The translations under genes were made by a program, and so were the position numbers. DNA of 25,634 nucleotides, taken from positions 1 to 25,634 of the IMG/VR virus record IMGVR_UViG_3300009152_000186; one strand, given 5' to 3'. Below, in pieces: positions 1 to 8,287 of this stretch (positions within the stretch are counted from its first letter, which is position 1; the number at the start of each line of letters is the position of its first letter). The notes beneath the pieces are model-generated. The model ran no database searches and was not told where the DNA came from. It was given only the letters and a program-made list of their open reading frames with translations. The stretch is from a virus.

Positions 1-990
1 AACGAGGTGTCATCATTAAAGTCTGACGCTGACGCACTAAACGAGTTTTATAGACAATTTCCTAGAACGGAGTCTCATGCCTTTAGAGATGAGTCCAGAC
101 AGTCTATCTTCAATTTGACGAAGATATATCAACAGATAGACTATAATGACTCTTTGATAAAAGAGAGATTCCTGACTAGGGGGTACTTCCACTGGTTAAA
201 TGGCGAGAAGGACTCAAAGGTGGTATGGACCCCAGACCCAAAGGGAAGGTTCAATGTATCTTGGGTGCCAGAGGTATCTCTAAGAAACAATGTGATAACT
301 AGAAATGGCAAGAAATATCCAGGTAATGAGGGCATGGGTGCGTTTGGGTGTGATCCATACGACATATCTGGAGTAGTTGGTGGAGGTGGATCGAATGGTG
401 CGCTTCACGGTATGACAAAGTTCCACATGAACAATGGCCCAACTAACGAATTCTTTTTAGAGTATGTTGCTAGACCACAAACAGCAGAGATATTCTTTGA
501 GGATGTTTTGATGGCGTGCATCTTTTATGGTATGCCCATACTAGCAGAGAACAATAAAGCGAGGTTGCTGTATCATTTTAAGAATAGGGGATACAGGGGA
601 TACTCAATGAACAGGCCAGATAAACACCTTAATAAGCTATCTAAGACAGAGTTAGAGATAGGCGGCATACCAAACTCATCAGAAGATGTAAAGCAGGCTC
701 ACGCATCATCTATTGAGTCTTATATTGAGGAGTATGTTGGACTAGATACGGAGGGTACGTATAGAGATGCGAGCAATATGGGCTCTATGTACTTTACCAG
801 AACCCTTGAGGATTGGGCAAGATTTGACATTAATAATAGAACTAATTTTGATGCTTCCATAAGCTCTGGTTTGGCCATTATGGCTACACGTAGATATATG
901 TTTGTGCCAGAGTCTAAAGAATCAAAAATAAGTATTAAATTTGTAACATACGATAATCGTGGAACAAGAAGCGAAATTATAAAAAAATAA
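1..990 (+). CDS. terL: Terminase large subunit, C-terminal nuclease part (5' partial)
   Basis: The frame is open at the left edge, so the GTG at position 7 is not a real start and the ATPase half lies outside the window. About 329 residues are visible. They fit the RNase H-like nuclease half of phage large terminases, which cuts concatemeric DNA at the end of head filling. A segment typical of the linker, with FYRQFPRTESHAFRDE, precedes an acidic strand FGCDPYDISG (Asp near visible residue 118). Next comes the RPQTAEIFFED helix, a second acidic position in ILAENN (Glu near 183), and a late Asp in RTNFDASI (near 284), giving the D-E-D pattern expected for two-metal nucleases. The stop overlaps the portal start by one base (TAATG), so the two are probably translationally coupled. 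Terminase next to portal is the usual phage order. Identification is from motif pattern and context only. Confidence 0.8.
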   Translation, partial: NEVSSLKSDADALNEFYRQFPRTESHAFRDESRQSIFNLTKIYQQIDYNDSLIKERFLTRGYFHWLNGEKDSKVVWTPDPKGRFNVSWVPEVSLRNNVITRNGKKYPGNEGMGAFGCDPYDISGVVGGGGSNGALHGMTKFHMNNGPTNEFFLEYVARPQTAEIFFEDVLMACIFYGMPILAENNKARLLYHFKNRGYRGYSMNRPDKHLNKLSKTELEIGGIPNSSEDVKQAHASSIESYIEEYVGLDTEGTYRDASNMGSMYFTRTLEDWARFDINNRTNFDASISSGLAIMATRRYMFVPESKESKISIKFVTYDNRGTRSEIIKK

Positions 991-3419
991 TGGATAAATC
1001 ACCAGTTATAATCAATCAATACCCGTTTCCCAATCAAATGGCATCTGAGGAAGAGAAGGCCACTGAAAAATACGGACTAAATGTTGGCAAGGCCATAGAG
1101 GGTGAATGGTTTAAAAGAAGAAACAATTCATGTAGGTTTTACGACCAGCGTGGAGAGTTCAATAGACTTAGGCTATACGCTAGGGGTGAGCAGCCTGTAC
1201 AAAAGTATAAGGACGAGCTATCTATAAATGGAGACATGTCTATGCTAAATCTTGACTGGACTCCAGTACCTATTATACCCAAGTTTGTAGATATCGTAGT
1301 TAATGGTATGTCAGACAGACTGTTTGAAGTAAGGGCTGAGTCTCAAGATGTTATGTCTGCTGAGAAGAAGAACATATTTCAGGACATGATCGAGGCTGAC
1401 ATGGTGGCAAAAGACTTCTTAAATATTACTAAGGAGGAGTTTGGTATTGATGCATTTAATGTTGACCCAAAAGAATTGCCAGAGAATGATGAGGAGTTGT
1501 CATTGTATATGCAATTAAAATATAAGCCAAGCATAGAAATAGCACAAGAGGTTGCGATTGATACGCTTTTTAAGATGAATGATTATTCAGAGACAAGAAA
1601 GCTGGTAGATTATGACTTGACTACTATTGGTATAGCCTGTGTTAAACACTCATTCCTACCAAATGATGGGGTAAATATTGAGTACGTAGATCCAGCTAAT
1701 TTAATACATAGCTATACAGACAAGGCTGACTTTTCTGATTGCTATTATTTTGGTGAGGCCAAGCAGGTCCACTACACTGAATTATTAAAGATAAATCCAA
1801 ACTTAACGGACGAACAACTAACGGAAATTAAAAATGCTGGTTCGGCCTGGACTAGTTATTTCCCTATAATTAGAAGCTATCAAGATGATGCATTTCAAAA
1901 TGAAGTTGTTACGTTGTTGTACTTTAATTACAAGACATCTAAACACTTTGTGTGGAAGAAGAAGATACTAGAAAATGGTGGTGAAAAGATAATAAGAAAG
2001 GATGAGTCATTCAATCCTCCAGTTGAGGATGGTATGATGTTCGAAAAGGTTGAGGCAGTTAGAGATGTATGGTATGATGGTATACTTGTAGCTGGTTCAA
2101 ATATTTTATTAAAGTGGGAGTTAATGCGTAATATGGTTCGGCCTAAGTCTGCAACACAGATGGCACTACCAAACTATGTATTGCATGCACCTAGAATGTA
2201 TAAGGGCATGAAGGAGTCTCTAGTTAGACGAATGATCCCATTTGCTGATCAGATACAATTGACTCACCTTAAGCTTCAACAGGTAATGGCTAGAGTTGTT
2301 CCTGATGGGGTATTTATTGATGCAGATGGTATCAATGAGGTTGACTTGGGTACTGGTGCAGCATACAATCCAGAGGATGCGCTTAAGTTGTACTTCCAGA
2401 CGGGTAGTGTTATTGGTAGAAGTTATACACAAGATGGTGACTTCAATAACGCAAGAGTTCCGATTCAAGAGTTAAGCTCAAATAGTGGTCAAGCAAAAAT
2501 GGCTGCACTTGTTAATAACTATAACCACTATCTAAGTATGATTAGAGATGTGACAGGTATTAATGAGGCTAGAGATGGGACGTTACCTCATCCAGATGCA
2601 TTAGTTGGTGTACAAAAGTTGGCAGCTATGAATTCTAACGTAGCCACTAGACACATACTAGAGGCTGGCCTTAACATCACTAAGCGTTTAGCTACATGTG
2701 TATCAATTAGGGTTGCAGACATACTAGAGTACTCTGATTTTGCTGAAGAGTTTGCTATGCAGATTGGAAAGTCCAATGTATCTATATTGAGCGAAATAAA
2801 AGATTTATACCTACATGATTTTGGAATATTTATAGAGCTATCTCCAGATGAAGAGCAAAGAGCAAACCTAGAGGCAAACATACAGATAGCCTTACAGCAA
2901 CAGACGATTGACTTAGAGGATGCAATTGACATACGAAACATCAAGAACATTAAGCTTGGAAATGAGTTGCTAAAGGTTAAGAGACGTAAAAGAATGGAGA
3001 AACAGCAGCAGGATAAGCAGATGGAATATCAAATGCAAATGCAGACCAATATGCAATCTCAACAGGCAGCTGCTGAACAAAAGGCTCAATTGTTTCAAAT
3101 GGAATCTCAGTCTAAGATACAGATCAAGCAGGCAGAGGCTGAGTATGGTATACAGCAGTTGACAGCAGAGGCTAATCTAAAGAAAGAGTTAATGGCTATA
3201 GAGTTTGACTATAACATGCAACTAAGGGGCATGGAGTCAAGTCAATTAATGAGCAGAGAGAAAGAAAAAGAAAAGGCAAAGGACAACAGGATTGACTTAC
3301 AGGCAACTAGACAATCAGATCTAATTAACCAAAGAAAAAATAATCTTCCGCCTTTAAACTTTGAGAGTAATGAGGATACGCTCGATGGGTTTGACTTAGA
3401 ATCTTTTAATACTATATAA
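990..3419 (+). CDS. Portal protein
   Basis: At 809 aa this is a large portal, the dodecameric ring through which DNA enters and leaves the capsid. Support comes from its place directly after the terminase and before scaffold and capsid genes, and from its organisation. A mixed alpha/beta body contains KFVDIVVNGM near residue 98, a segment I associate with portals of crAss-like and related Bacteroidota phages. A long helical C-terminal part follows. Residues about 660-780 are extremely rich in Gln, Glu, Lys, Met and Ala (for example QQQDKQMEYQMQMQ), reading as a long coiled coil that could form the portal barrel or a crown inside the head. The ATG at 990 overlaps the terminase stop. No frameshift is seen. 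The alternative, a different head-neck protein, is unlikely given size and position. Confidence 0.87.
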   Translation: MDKSPVIINQYPFPNQMASEEEKATEKYGLNVGKAIEGEWFKRRNNSCRFYDQRGEFNRLRLYARGEQPVQKYKDELSINGDMSMLNLDWTPVPIIPKFVDIVVNGMSDRLFEVRAESQDVMSAEKKNIFQDMIEADMVAKDFLNITKEEFGIDAFNVDPKELPENDEELSLYMQLKYKPSIEIAQEVAIDTLFKMNDYSETRKLVDYDLTTIGIACVKHSFLPNDGVNIEYVDPANLIHSYTDKADFSDCYYFGEAKQVHYTELLKINPNLTDEQLTEIKNAGSAWTSYFPIIRSYQDDAFQNEVVTLLYFNYKTSKHFVWKKKILENGGEKIIRKDESFNPPVEDGMMFEKVEAVRDVWYDGILVAGSNILLKWELMRNMVRPKSATQMALPNYVLHAPRMYKGMKESLVRRMIPFADQIQLTHLKLQQVMARVVPDGVFIDADGINEVDLGTGAAYNPEDALKLYFQTGSVIGRSYTQDGDFNNARVPIQELSSNSGQAKMAALVNNYNHYLSMIRDVTGINEARDGTLPHPDALVGVQKLAAMNSNVATRHILEAGLNITKRLATCVSIRVADILEYSDFAEEFAMQIGKSNVSILSEIKDLYLHDFGIFIELSPDEEQRANLEANIQIALQQQTIDLEDAIDIRNIKNIKLGNELLKVKRRKRMEKQQQDKQMEYQMQMQTNMQSQQAAAEQKAQLFQMESQSKIQIKQAEAEYGIQQLTAEANLKKELMAIEFDYNMQLRGMESSQLMSREKEKEKAKDNRIDLQATRQSDLINQRKNNLPPLNFESNEDTLDGFDLESFNTI

Positions 3420-3421
3420 TT

Positions 3422-3757
3422 ATGAAAAAACGAACAAATAAAACTACTACCGCTCCCCCATTAAAGCTTATTCCAGATTTATATGGTCACTACAGCAATG
3501 CTAATGATTATTCTTCATCTGCTGGATTAACACTACAGAAAAATAATTTTACTTTAAAGTCTCGTGTAGGTGCTTCCCCAGGATATAAGTTTGGAGATAT
3601 TGGTGGTGAGTATACAATTCCTATTAAAAATAATAACTTAAGTTTATCTGGATCTATTAGTAAGGAATCATTAAACCCATTTAGTTTTGATATAGGAGCC
3701 AAGTATACAATTAATATAGGTAGTAAAAATAAAAATAAAGATAAAAAAAAGTTATAA
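3422..3757 (+). CDS. Small beta-strand-rich protein between portal and scaffold
   Basis: A 111-aa protein of unknown function starts two bases after the portal stop. After a basic, Thr-rich N-terminus, the sequence becomes a run of short alternating polar/hydrophobic strands separated by Gly/Asn turns (FTLKSRVGASPGYKFGDIGG, then LSLSGSISKE and FDIGAKYTINIG). This resembles beta-hairpins of outer-membrane-barrel proteins, but there is no signal peptide. It ends in a lysine-rich tail encoded by an A-rich stretch. The stop TAA at 3755-3757 is also the first bases of a promoter-like TAACTTTG. Position within the head module suggests a minor virion component, but nothing in the sequence fixes a role. 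Confidence 0.72.
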   Translation: MKKRTNKTTTAPPLKLIPDLYGHYSNANDYSSSAGLTLQKNNFTLKSRVGASPGYKFGDIGGEYTIPIKNNNLSLSGSISKESLNPFSFDIGAKYTINIGSKNKNKDKKKL

Positions 3758-3762
3758 CTTTG
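3755..3762 (+). promoter_or_regulatory. Bacteroidota-type -7 promoter element (TAACTTTG)
   Basis: TAACTTTG matches the Bacteroidota -7 consensus TAnnTTTG and lies 21 bases before the ATG of the scaffold gene. Its TAA is the stop codon of the preceding gene. I see no TTG/TTTG -33 element about 20 bases upstream, where the DNA is nearly all A. It probably drives scaffold plus capsid transcription, ending at the terminator after the capsid gene. Prediction from motif and position only. Confidence 0.55.
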
Positions 3763-3783
3763 TAACAAATTAAATTAAATAAA

Positions 3784-4875
3784 ATGGAAGGAGAATTTAA
3801 AGTAAGGGCTGTAGAGTTCGAGGAAAAAAGTGTTGCGGAAATTGAAAATCAATTGCTAAAGCAGCATGATGAGAAATTAAATGGAGCAACTGAATCTGAG
3901 AATATAGATACTGTAAATTTACAACCAGCAGTAGAGGGAAATATTGCTGAAGATCTAGACGATAATAGAGTTCTTTCATATCTTGGTAAAAGATGGAATC
4001 GAGAGATTACATCGTTAGATGAATTGGCAGACCAACGTAGGGATAACGAAGAGTTACCTGAAGATGTGTCTACCTTTTTAAAGTATAAAAAAGAAACGGG
4101 ACGAAGTATCCAAGACTTTATTCAATTGAGTAAAGACTATGATGCTGAAGAACCAAATTCTTTGTTGTTTGAATATTATAAGAGTCAAAATGCAGATTTA
4201 GACGCTGAAGATATTAAGTTTGATATAGAAAGTAATTTTTCATATGATTCAGATTATGATGATGAAAAAGATATCAAGAAAAAACAAATAGCAAAGAAAA
4301 AAGAGCTTGCTAAAGCTAAGAAGTATTTCAACGAGTTGAAAGAACAGTACAAGGTTCCACTTGAGTCAAGGGAGTCCTTTGTTCCACAAGGAGAAAGAGA
4401 TGCTTATGATGCTTACAAGAAAAATAGAGAGTCTTCCTCGCTTAACGATGAAGAGCAACAGAAGAGGTCTAGGTATTTCTCTGACAAAACAAATGAATTA
4501 TTTTCAGATAAATTCGAAGGTTTCGGGTTTAACATTTCTGAGAACAAGAAGTTAGTTTATAAGCCAGCAGAACCTAAAACCTTATTGCAAGAACAAATTG
4601 ATTTAAGTGGCTTCATTTCGAAGTTCTTAAATAATGATGGATACCTTGCAGATGCTGAAGCCTTTCACCGTGCTATTTCTGTAGCCTCAAATCCAGAAAA
4701 ATTTGCTAAGTTCTTTTATGAGCAAGGCAAATCAGAAGCAATTGATGGTGTATCTAGGGAATCAAAGAATATTGACATGACTAGACAAACTCCTCAAAAC
4801 GCTCCTAGTACTGGAGTGCAGGTTAGAGCTTTAGATCAAGAACGTGGAAGCCGATTAGTAATAAAAAAACGTTAA
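3784..4875 (+). CDS. Putative scaffolding / capsid assembly protein
   Basis: A 363-aa, strongly charged and mostly acidic, helical protein directly before the major capsid gene, the classical place for a scaffold that templates capsid shell assembly. The N-terminal half is Glu/Asp-rich. Residues about 150-190 hold a highly charged helix with alternating acidic and basic clusters (DDEKDIKKKQIAKKKELAKA). A C-terminal helical part ends in a basic tail (RGSRLVIKKR), as often seen in scaffolds that contact capsid protein. No Ser-His protease motif is apparent, so I do not call it a maturation protease. The start is the ATG at 3784 after an A/T-rich leader with no Shine-Dalgarno. It has the promoter-like TAACTTTG upstream and only 21 bases separate it from the capsid gene. 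Function is inferred from position and composition. Confidence 0.68.
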   Translation: MEGEFKVRAVEFEEKSVAEIENQLLKQHDEKLNGATESENIDTVNLQPAVEGNIAEDLDDNRVLSYLGKRWNREITSLDELADQRRDNEELPEDVSTFLKYKKETGRSIQDFIQLSKDYDAEEPNSLLFEYYKSQNADLDAEDIKFDIESNFSYDSDYDDEKDIKKKQIAKKKELAKAKKYFNELKEQYKVPLESRESFVPQGERDAYDAYKKNRESSSLNDEEQQKRSRYFSDKTNELFSDKFEGFGFNISENKKLVYKPAEPKTLLQEQIDLSGFISKFLNNDGYLADAEAFHRAISVASNPEKFAKFFYEQGKSEAIDGVSRESKNIDMTRQTPQNAPSTGVQVRALDQERGSRLVIKKR

Positions 4876-4896
4876 ACAATTTAAAAACTAAAAAAA

Positions 4897-6321
4897 ATGG
4901 CTGGTACATTACAAACGAGTCCAGGTGTAGCGATTACACCTAGCTCAGTGAAGGCAACATTGCCTACAAACTATATTACAAACTTTGATTTCTTAAATCA
5001 GTATCTTCCTGATACATACGAGCAAGAATTCGAACGTTACGGTAATAGATCAATTGCATCTTTCTTACGTATGGTAGGTGCAGAACTTCCTTCTAACTCT
5101 GACATGATCAAGTGGGCAGAACAAGGTCGTTTACATACAAAATATACAGGTGTAACTTTTGCTGTATTAGGAGCTCCTGCTGCTGGTCAGCAAGTATTTA
5201 CATTGGCTGCATCTGCTATTTGTAACTTCCGTGTAGGACAAACTGTTTTTCTTTCTTCAGAAAGCATAGCATCTGAATCACAAAAAGCTTTAATAACAGC
5301 TGTTTCTGGAAGTACATTTACAGTTGCTTACTATAACAACGTAGCTACAACTTTTACCGCTGCTACTACAGTAACTGTATTTGTTTATGGTTCTGAATTT
5401 AGAAAAGGTAGTTCAGGTATGGTTGGATCTAACGAAGCTCAAGATCTGTTCTTTGACAATAAGCCAATTATAATTAAGGACAAGTACACTGTGTCTGGTT
5501 CAGATATGGCACAAGTTGGATGGGTTGAAGTAACTACTGAAAATGGAGCTACTGGATACTTATGGTACATCAAGTCAGAGCATGAGACTCGTCTTCGTTT
5601 TGAAGATTACTTAGAGATGGCTATGGTTGAGGGTGTTCCTGCTGCTGCATCTTCTGGAGCTGCTACGGAATTAAACTCTTCTGCTTACCCAGCTGGAAGT
5701 ACATTAACTCAATCTGCTGGTACACAAGGTATGTTTAATGCTATTGAAACTCGTGGTAACGTTTGGTCTGGTGGTACCCCATCTTCATTGGGTGACTTTG
5801 ATACAATCGTACAACGTCTTGACAAGCAAGGAGCTATCGCTGAGAATGCATTGTTCTTAAATCGTCAGTTCTCTTTTGATATTGATGATATGTTAGCTGC
5901 TCAAAACTCTTACGGAGCTGGTGGAACTTCTTACGGATTGTTCGACAACTCAGAAGAGATGGCACTTAACTTAGGTTTCTCTGGATTCCGAAGAGGGTAT
6001 GAGTTCTACAAGACTGATTGGAAATACTTAAACGATGCTACCCTTCGAGGTGGTTTAGTTGGAGGTCTAATCAATGGTGTATTAGTTCCAGCTGGAACAA
6101 TGAGCGTATACGATCAAGTGTTAGGTAAAAATGCTCGTAGACCATTCTTACACGTTCGTTACCGTGCTTCAGAGACTGAAGACAGACGTTACAAGACTTG
6201 GATCACAGGTTCAGCAGGTGGTGCACAAACAAGTGACTTAGATGCAATGGAGGTTAACTTCTTGTCTGAAAGAGCTTTATGTACATTAGGTGCAAATAAC
6301 TTCTTCATCTTCAAAGGATAA
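4897..6321 (+). CDS. Major capsid protein
   Basis: This 474-aa protein fits a HK97-fold major capsid protein of the kind found in Bacteroidota podoviruses. Its N-terminal arm has YLPDTYEQEFERYGNRSIASF around residues 36-56, cut here into pieces: YLPDTYEQEF then ERYGNRSIASF. A beta-rich segment at about 84-170 (VTFAVLGAP to YGSEFRKG) looks like an inserted surface domain. A long E-loop/spine-helix section follows (HETRLRFEDYLEMAM), and the C-terminal part includes LHVRYRASETEDRRYKTW. Context is strong: portal and scaffold upstream and a rho-independent terminator 13 bases after the stop. Codon use differs from its neighbours. By hand count Arg is mostly CGT (13 CGT and 2 CGA against 6 AGA and no AGG), whereas the surrounding genes prefer AGA/AGG. 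This is consistent with very high expression. Confidence 0.9.
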   Translation: MAGTLQTSPGVAITPSSVKATLPTNYITNFDFLNQYLPDTYEQEFERYGNRSIASFLRMVGAELPSNSDMIKWAEQGRLHTKYTGVTFAVLGAPAAGQQVFTLAASAICNFRVGQTVFLSSESIASESQKALITAVSGSTFTVAYYNNVATTFTAATTVTVFVYGSEFRKGSSGMVGSNEAQDLFFDNKPIIIKDKYTVSGSDMAQVGWVEVTTENGATGYLWYIKSEHETRLRFEDYLEMAMVEGVPAAASSGAATELNSSAYPAGSTLTQSAGTQGMFNAIETRGNVWSGGTPSSLGDFDTIVQRLDKQGAIAENALFLNRQFSFDIDDMLAAQNSYGAGGTSYGLFDNSEEMALNLGFSGFRRGYEFYKTDWKYLNDATLRGGLVGGLINGVLVPAGTMSVYDQVLGKNARRPFLHVRYRASETEDRRYKTWITGSAGGAQTSDLDAMEVNFLSERALCTLGANNFFIFKG

Positions 6322-6334
6322 GAATAATTGATAT

Positions 6335-6365
6335 AGAGGGGGGCACGGTGTCTCCCTCTTTATTT
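6335..6365 (+). terminator. Rho-independent terminator after the capsid gene
   Basis: AGAGGG at 6335-6340 pairs with CCCTCT at 6354-6359. The stem extends inward through GGGCA/TGTCT with two G-T pairs to a CGG loop at 6346-6348. The hairpin is followed by TTTATTTTAAATTTTAA. It closes the scaffold-capsid transcription unit. Since no promoter motif is visible before the next gene, some read-through is likely. Confidence 0.8.
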
Positions 6366-6390
6366 TAAATTTTAATTTAAATTATATAAA

Positions 6391-7155
6391 ATGGAAAAGA
6401 TCAAAAGAGTAAAATTAGATCCTAAGGATAGGATTTATCTATTAAAAGGAGAAGCATCTCCACTAAGCTATTATATAGCATCAAAAGACACACCTAGAAG
6501 AAGATTGCTTTACTATAATGAAGAGACAAACTCTAATCATCCACTTAGGTATGCTAGAAATTCTAATTCACCATTTCAAGAAGAACAAGACGCAAATGTT
6601 ATTTTGGAGCCTATTGTTTTTGAGGATGGCGTATTAAATGTACCAAAAAATAATCCTGTTCTACAAGAGTTTTTACATTATCACCCAGGAAATGGGGGTG
6701 AGTTTTATGAGTTTGACAATGAAAACGATGCTCAGAAAGATATGATGATGTTGTATGACCAACTTGATGCACAGTTAGCAGCAAGAGACTTAGATGTTTC
6801 TACACTTGAGTCAGTAGCTAGGTTATTGATGGGATCAAATGTAGAATCAATGAAGACATCTGAATTAAAGAGAGACGTGATGATGTTTGCAAAACGATAC
6901 CCTCAAGACTTTATGGAGGCTATTAATGACCCAGCACTAAGGGTAACCAATACAGCCGCTAGAGCTATGTCTGATGGATATCTATCTTATCGAAACAATA
7001 AGAAAGAGATCTTTTATAACCTTAAGGACAATAAGAAAAAATTAATGACAATTCCATTTGGAGAAGATCCATTGTATGTACTGTCTTCTTATCTACAGTC
7101 TGACGAGGGATTAGATCTATACAAATACCTTGACGATAAGTTCTCAGAAAATTAG
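6391..7155 (+). CDS. Conserved head-module protein of unknown function
   Basis: A 254-aa protein between the capsid terminator and a small structural-like gene. I recognise its general layout as a frequent companion of the capsid gene in Bacteroidota phages, but I know no established function. The N-terminus is basic with RIYLLKGEASPLSYYI near residue 14, followed by VILEPIVFEDGVLNVP and NPVLQEFLHYHPGNGGEFYE around residues 75-110. A helical middle (DAQLAARDLDVSTLESVARL) and a final FGEDPLYVLSSYLQSDEG segment complete it. There are no transmembrane segments or obvious catalytic motif. The leader (ATTATATAAAATGG) is A/T-rich without a Shine-Dalgarno. It lacks its own visible promoter and may depend on read-through of the capsid terminator, which would keep it at lower levels. 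Possible roles are a minor head or neck protein. Confidence 0.75.
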   Translation: MEKIKRVKLDPKDRIYLLKGEASPLSYYIASKDTPRRRLLYYNEETNSNHPLRYARNSNSPFQEEQDANVILEPIVFEDGVLNVPKNNPVLQEFLHYHPGNGGEFYEFDNENDAQKDMMMLYDQLDAQLAARDLDVSTLESVARLLMGSNVESMKTSELKRDVMMFAKRYPQDFMEAINDPALRVTNTAARAMSDGYLSYRNNKKEIFYNLKDNKKKLMTIPFGEDPLYVLSSYLQSDEGLDLYKYLDDKFSEN

Positions 7156-7163
7156 TATATTTG
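7156..7163 (+). promoter_or_regulatory. Bacteroidota-type -7 promoter element (TATATTTG)
   Basis: TATATTTG fits TAnnTTTG and begins immediately after the TAG stop of the upstream gene. A TTG at 7130-7132 lies 23 bases upstream, slightly longer than the usual spacing to the -33 element. The ATG of the 94-aa gene follows 32 bases downstream, giving a plausible A/T-rich leader of about 25 bases. Confidence 0.6.
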
Positions 7164-7195
7164 TACTTTATTAACCCATTTAAACTTTTTAAACA

Positions 7196-7480
7196 ATGGA
7201 AAAATTTTTAAGTATCCCCGTTACAAGTTCAGGTAACGTATTGATCTCTGCTACTAATGTAGTTATGGTTGAAGCAGCGTTAGATTCAGCAACAGCTGTA
7301 ACAACACTAGTAACTTATCAAGGTGGAAAAGTAGTTACACTTACACATGCAGCTCAAGTTGCATTTAGTATGCGTAATGCTATTCAAAACGCAATCGTGG
7401 CTTCTTTGCAAACTTCTTGGACTAATGTTGTCTATGATGTTACAGTACCACAAGCTGTTAGTGATATAGACGTAGCTTAA
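7196..7480 (+). CDS. Small structural-like protein (possible capsid decoration protein)
   Basis: A 94-aa protein with a compact beta pattern: FLSIPVTSSGNVLISATNVV at residues 4-23, then TTLVTYQGGKVVTLTHA and a helix SMRNAIQNAIVASLQTSW, ending in a strand. I recall similar small proteins (FLSIPV...GNxL, YxGGKVVTLTHA) near capsid genes in Bacteroidota phages, without an assigned function. The gene sits alone between a good promoter motif and a perfect-stem terminator, so it is probably a separately and strongly expressed transcript. Its only Arg codon is CGT, as in the capsid gene. A decoration (cement) or minor capsid role is inferred from size, expression architecture and place. No signal peptide or membrane segment is seen. 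Confidence 0.75.
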   Translation: MEKFLSIPVTSSGNVLISATNVVMVEAALDSATAVTTLVTYQGGKVVTLTHAAQVAFSMRNAIQNAIVASLQTSWTNVVYDVTVPQAVSDIDVA

Positions 7481-7500
7481 TATCAAGTAATTTAAAAATG

Positions 7501-7530
7501 AAAGGGCACTTAGTTTAAGTGCCTTTTTTT
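7501..7530 (+). terminator. Strong rho-independent terminator
   Basis: GGCACTTA (7505-7512) pairs perfectly with TAAGTGCC (7516-7523) around a GTT loop. The stem is extended by G-T and A-T pairs between AAAG (7501-7504) and TTTT, and followed by a T run to about 7530. It isolates the 94-aa gene from the tail operon, whose promoter starts only a few bases later. Confidence 0.9.
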
Positions 7531-7533
7531 ATT

Positions 7534-7541
7534 TATCTTTG
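7534..7541 (+). promoter_or_regulatory. Bacteroidota-type -7 promoter element (TATCTTTG) of the tail operon
   Basis: TATCTTTG matches TAnnTTTG, lies directly behind the terminator T run and 14 bases before the ATG at 7556. The expected transcript would have a leader of only about 5-10 bases. No clear TTG element is visible at the usual distance, since that DNA is the terminator stem. It probably starts the long connector-nozzle-fibre transcription unit. Confidence 0.58.
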
Positions 7542-7555
7542 TAAAAAGCATCCCA

Positions 7556-8284
7556 ATGATAGATGACGTTAGACGTACCGTACTAAACATAGTAAACAAA
7601 GATAATAGAGGTTACATAACTCCTGATGAATTTAATACATTTGCTAGGATGGCTCAAAATGAAATATTTGAGCAGTACATGTACTCGTACACAAATGAGA
7701 TAGTTAAGCAAAATAATAGACTGAATGGCGAGGGGTATTCAAACATTCCACAAAAGATATCAGAAATGCTTGACAGGTTTTCGGTGTATACCCCACTTAC
7801 ATATGATGCAGCTCCTGCAAAGTTTAATACGCCTACTGACTATTACTACATAGAGAAGATAGTGTACAACAACGTTACTGAAGTAGAAAGGGTTGAGCAC
7901 AGCAAGATTTTTAATCTACTGGCATCAAACTTGACTGCTCCAACGGTGAACTATCCAGTTTATATATTGTCAACTGGAACATCGAGTGTCTTGAATCCAC
8001 AGCTATTATCTGAGGACATAAAGATTTATCCTTTATCTATTACCAATAACGTACTCATAAGGTACATAAGATATCCATACATACCCCTTTGGTCATTTAT
8101 ATCTACTGCAAATGGTGAGGCTTTGTTTGATTCAGCAACATCTGTTGACTTTGAGTTGCCAGACAGCGACTTTGTTAATTTGGTTGTAAAGATACTACAG
8201 TATGCAGGTATTTCAATAAGAGAACAAGAGGTGGCAGCGGCAGCAAAATCAGAAGAGATACAGGACGCTCAACAAAAACAATAA
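7556..8284 (+). CDS. Putative head-tail connector protein
   Basis: A 242-aa protein opening the tail operon. It begins with a helical stretch typical of adaptor proteins that dock under a portal (MIDDVRRTVLNIVNK, then FNTFARMAQNEIFEQYMYSY). A beta-rich middle follows (TPTDYYYIEKIVYNN, IYPLSITNNVLIRYIRYPYIP), then a C-terminal helix (FVNLVVKILQYAGISIREQEV) and an Ala/Gln-rich end. Similar proteins occur before the nozzle gene in crAss-like and other Bacteroidota podoviruses, where ring/connector proteins build the neck. It lies 3 bases before the next gene, supporting co-translation. The assignment to connector or ring is from layout and context; it has no motif that identifies it by itself. 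Confidence 0.68.
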   Translation: MIDDVRRTVLNIVNKDNRGYITPDEFNTFARMAQNEIFEQYMYSYTNEIVKQNNRLNGEGYSNIPQKISEMLDRFSVYTPLTYDAAPAKFNTPTDYYYIEKIVYNNVTEVERVEHSKIFNLLASNLTAPTVNYPVYILSTGTSSVLNPQLLSEDIKIYPLSITNNVLIRYIRYPYIPLWSFISTANGEALFDSATSVDFELPDSDFVNLVVKILQYAGISIREQEVAAAAKSEEIQDAQQKQ

Positions 8285-8287
8285 GAT

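Noticed and set aside
7-9. GTG at position 7 as start of the first gene
   Set aside because: The frame is open to the window edge and the product matches only the second half of a large terminase, so the gene starts upstream.
4361-4555. A 64-codon + strand ORF inside the scaffold-like gene
   Set aside because: Its product is low-information and unlike any family I know, composition matches the surrounding gene, and it has no distinct leader; it reads as a frame shadow, unlike the nested ORF at 24117.
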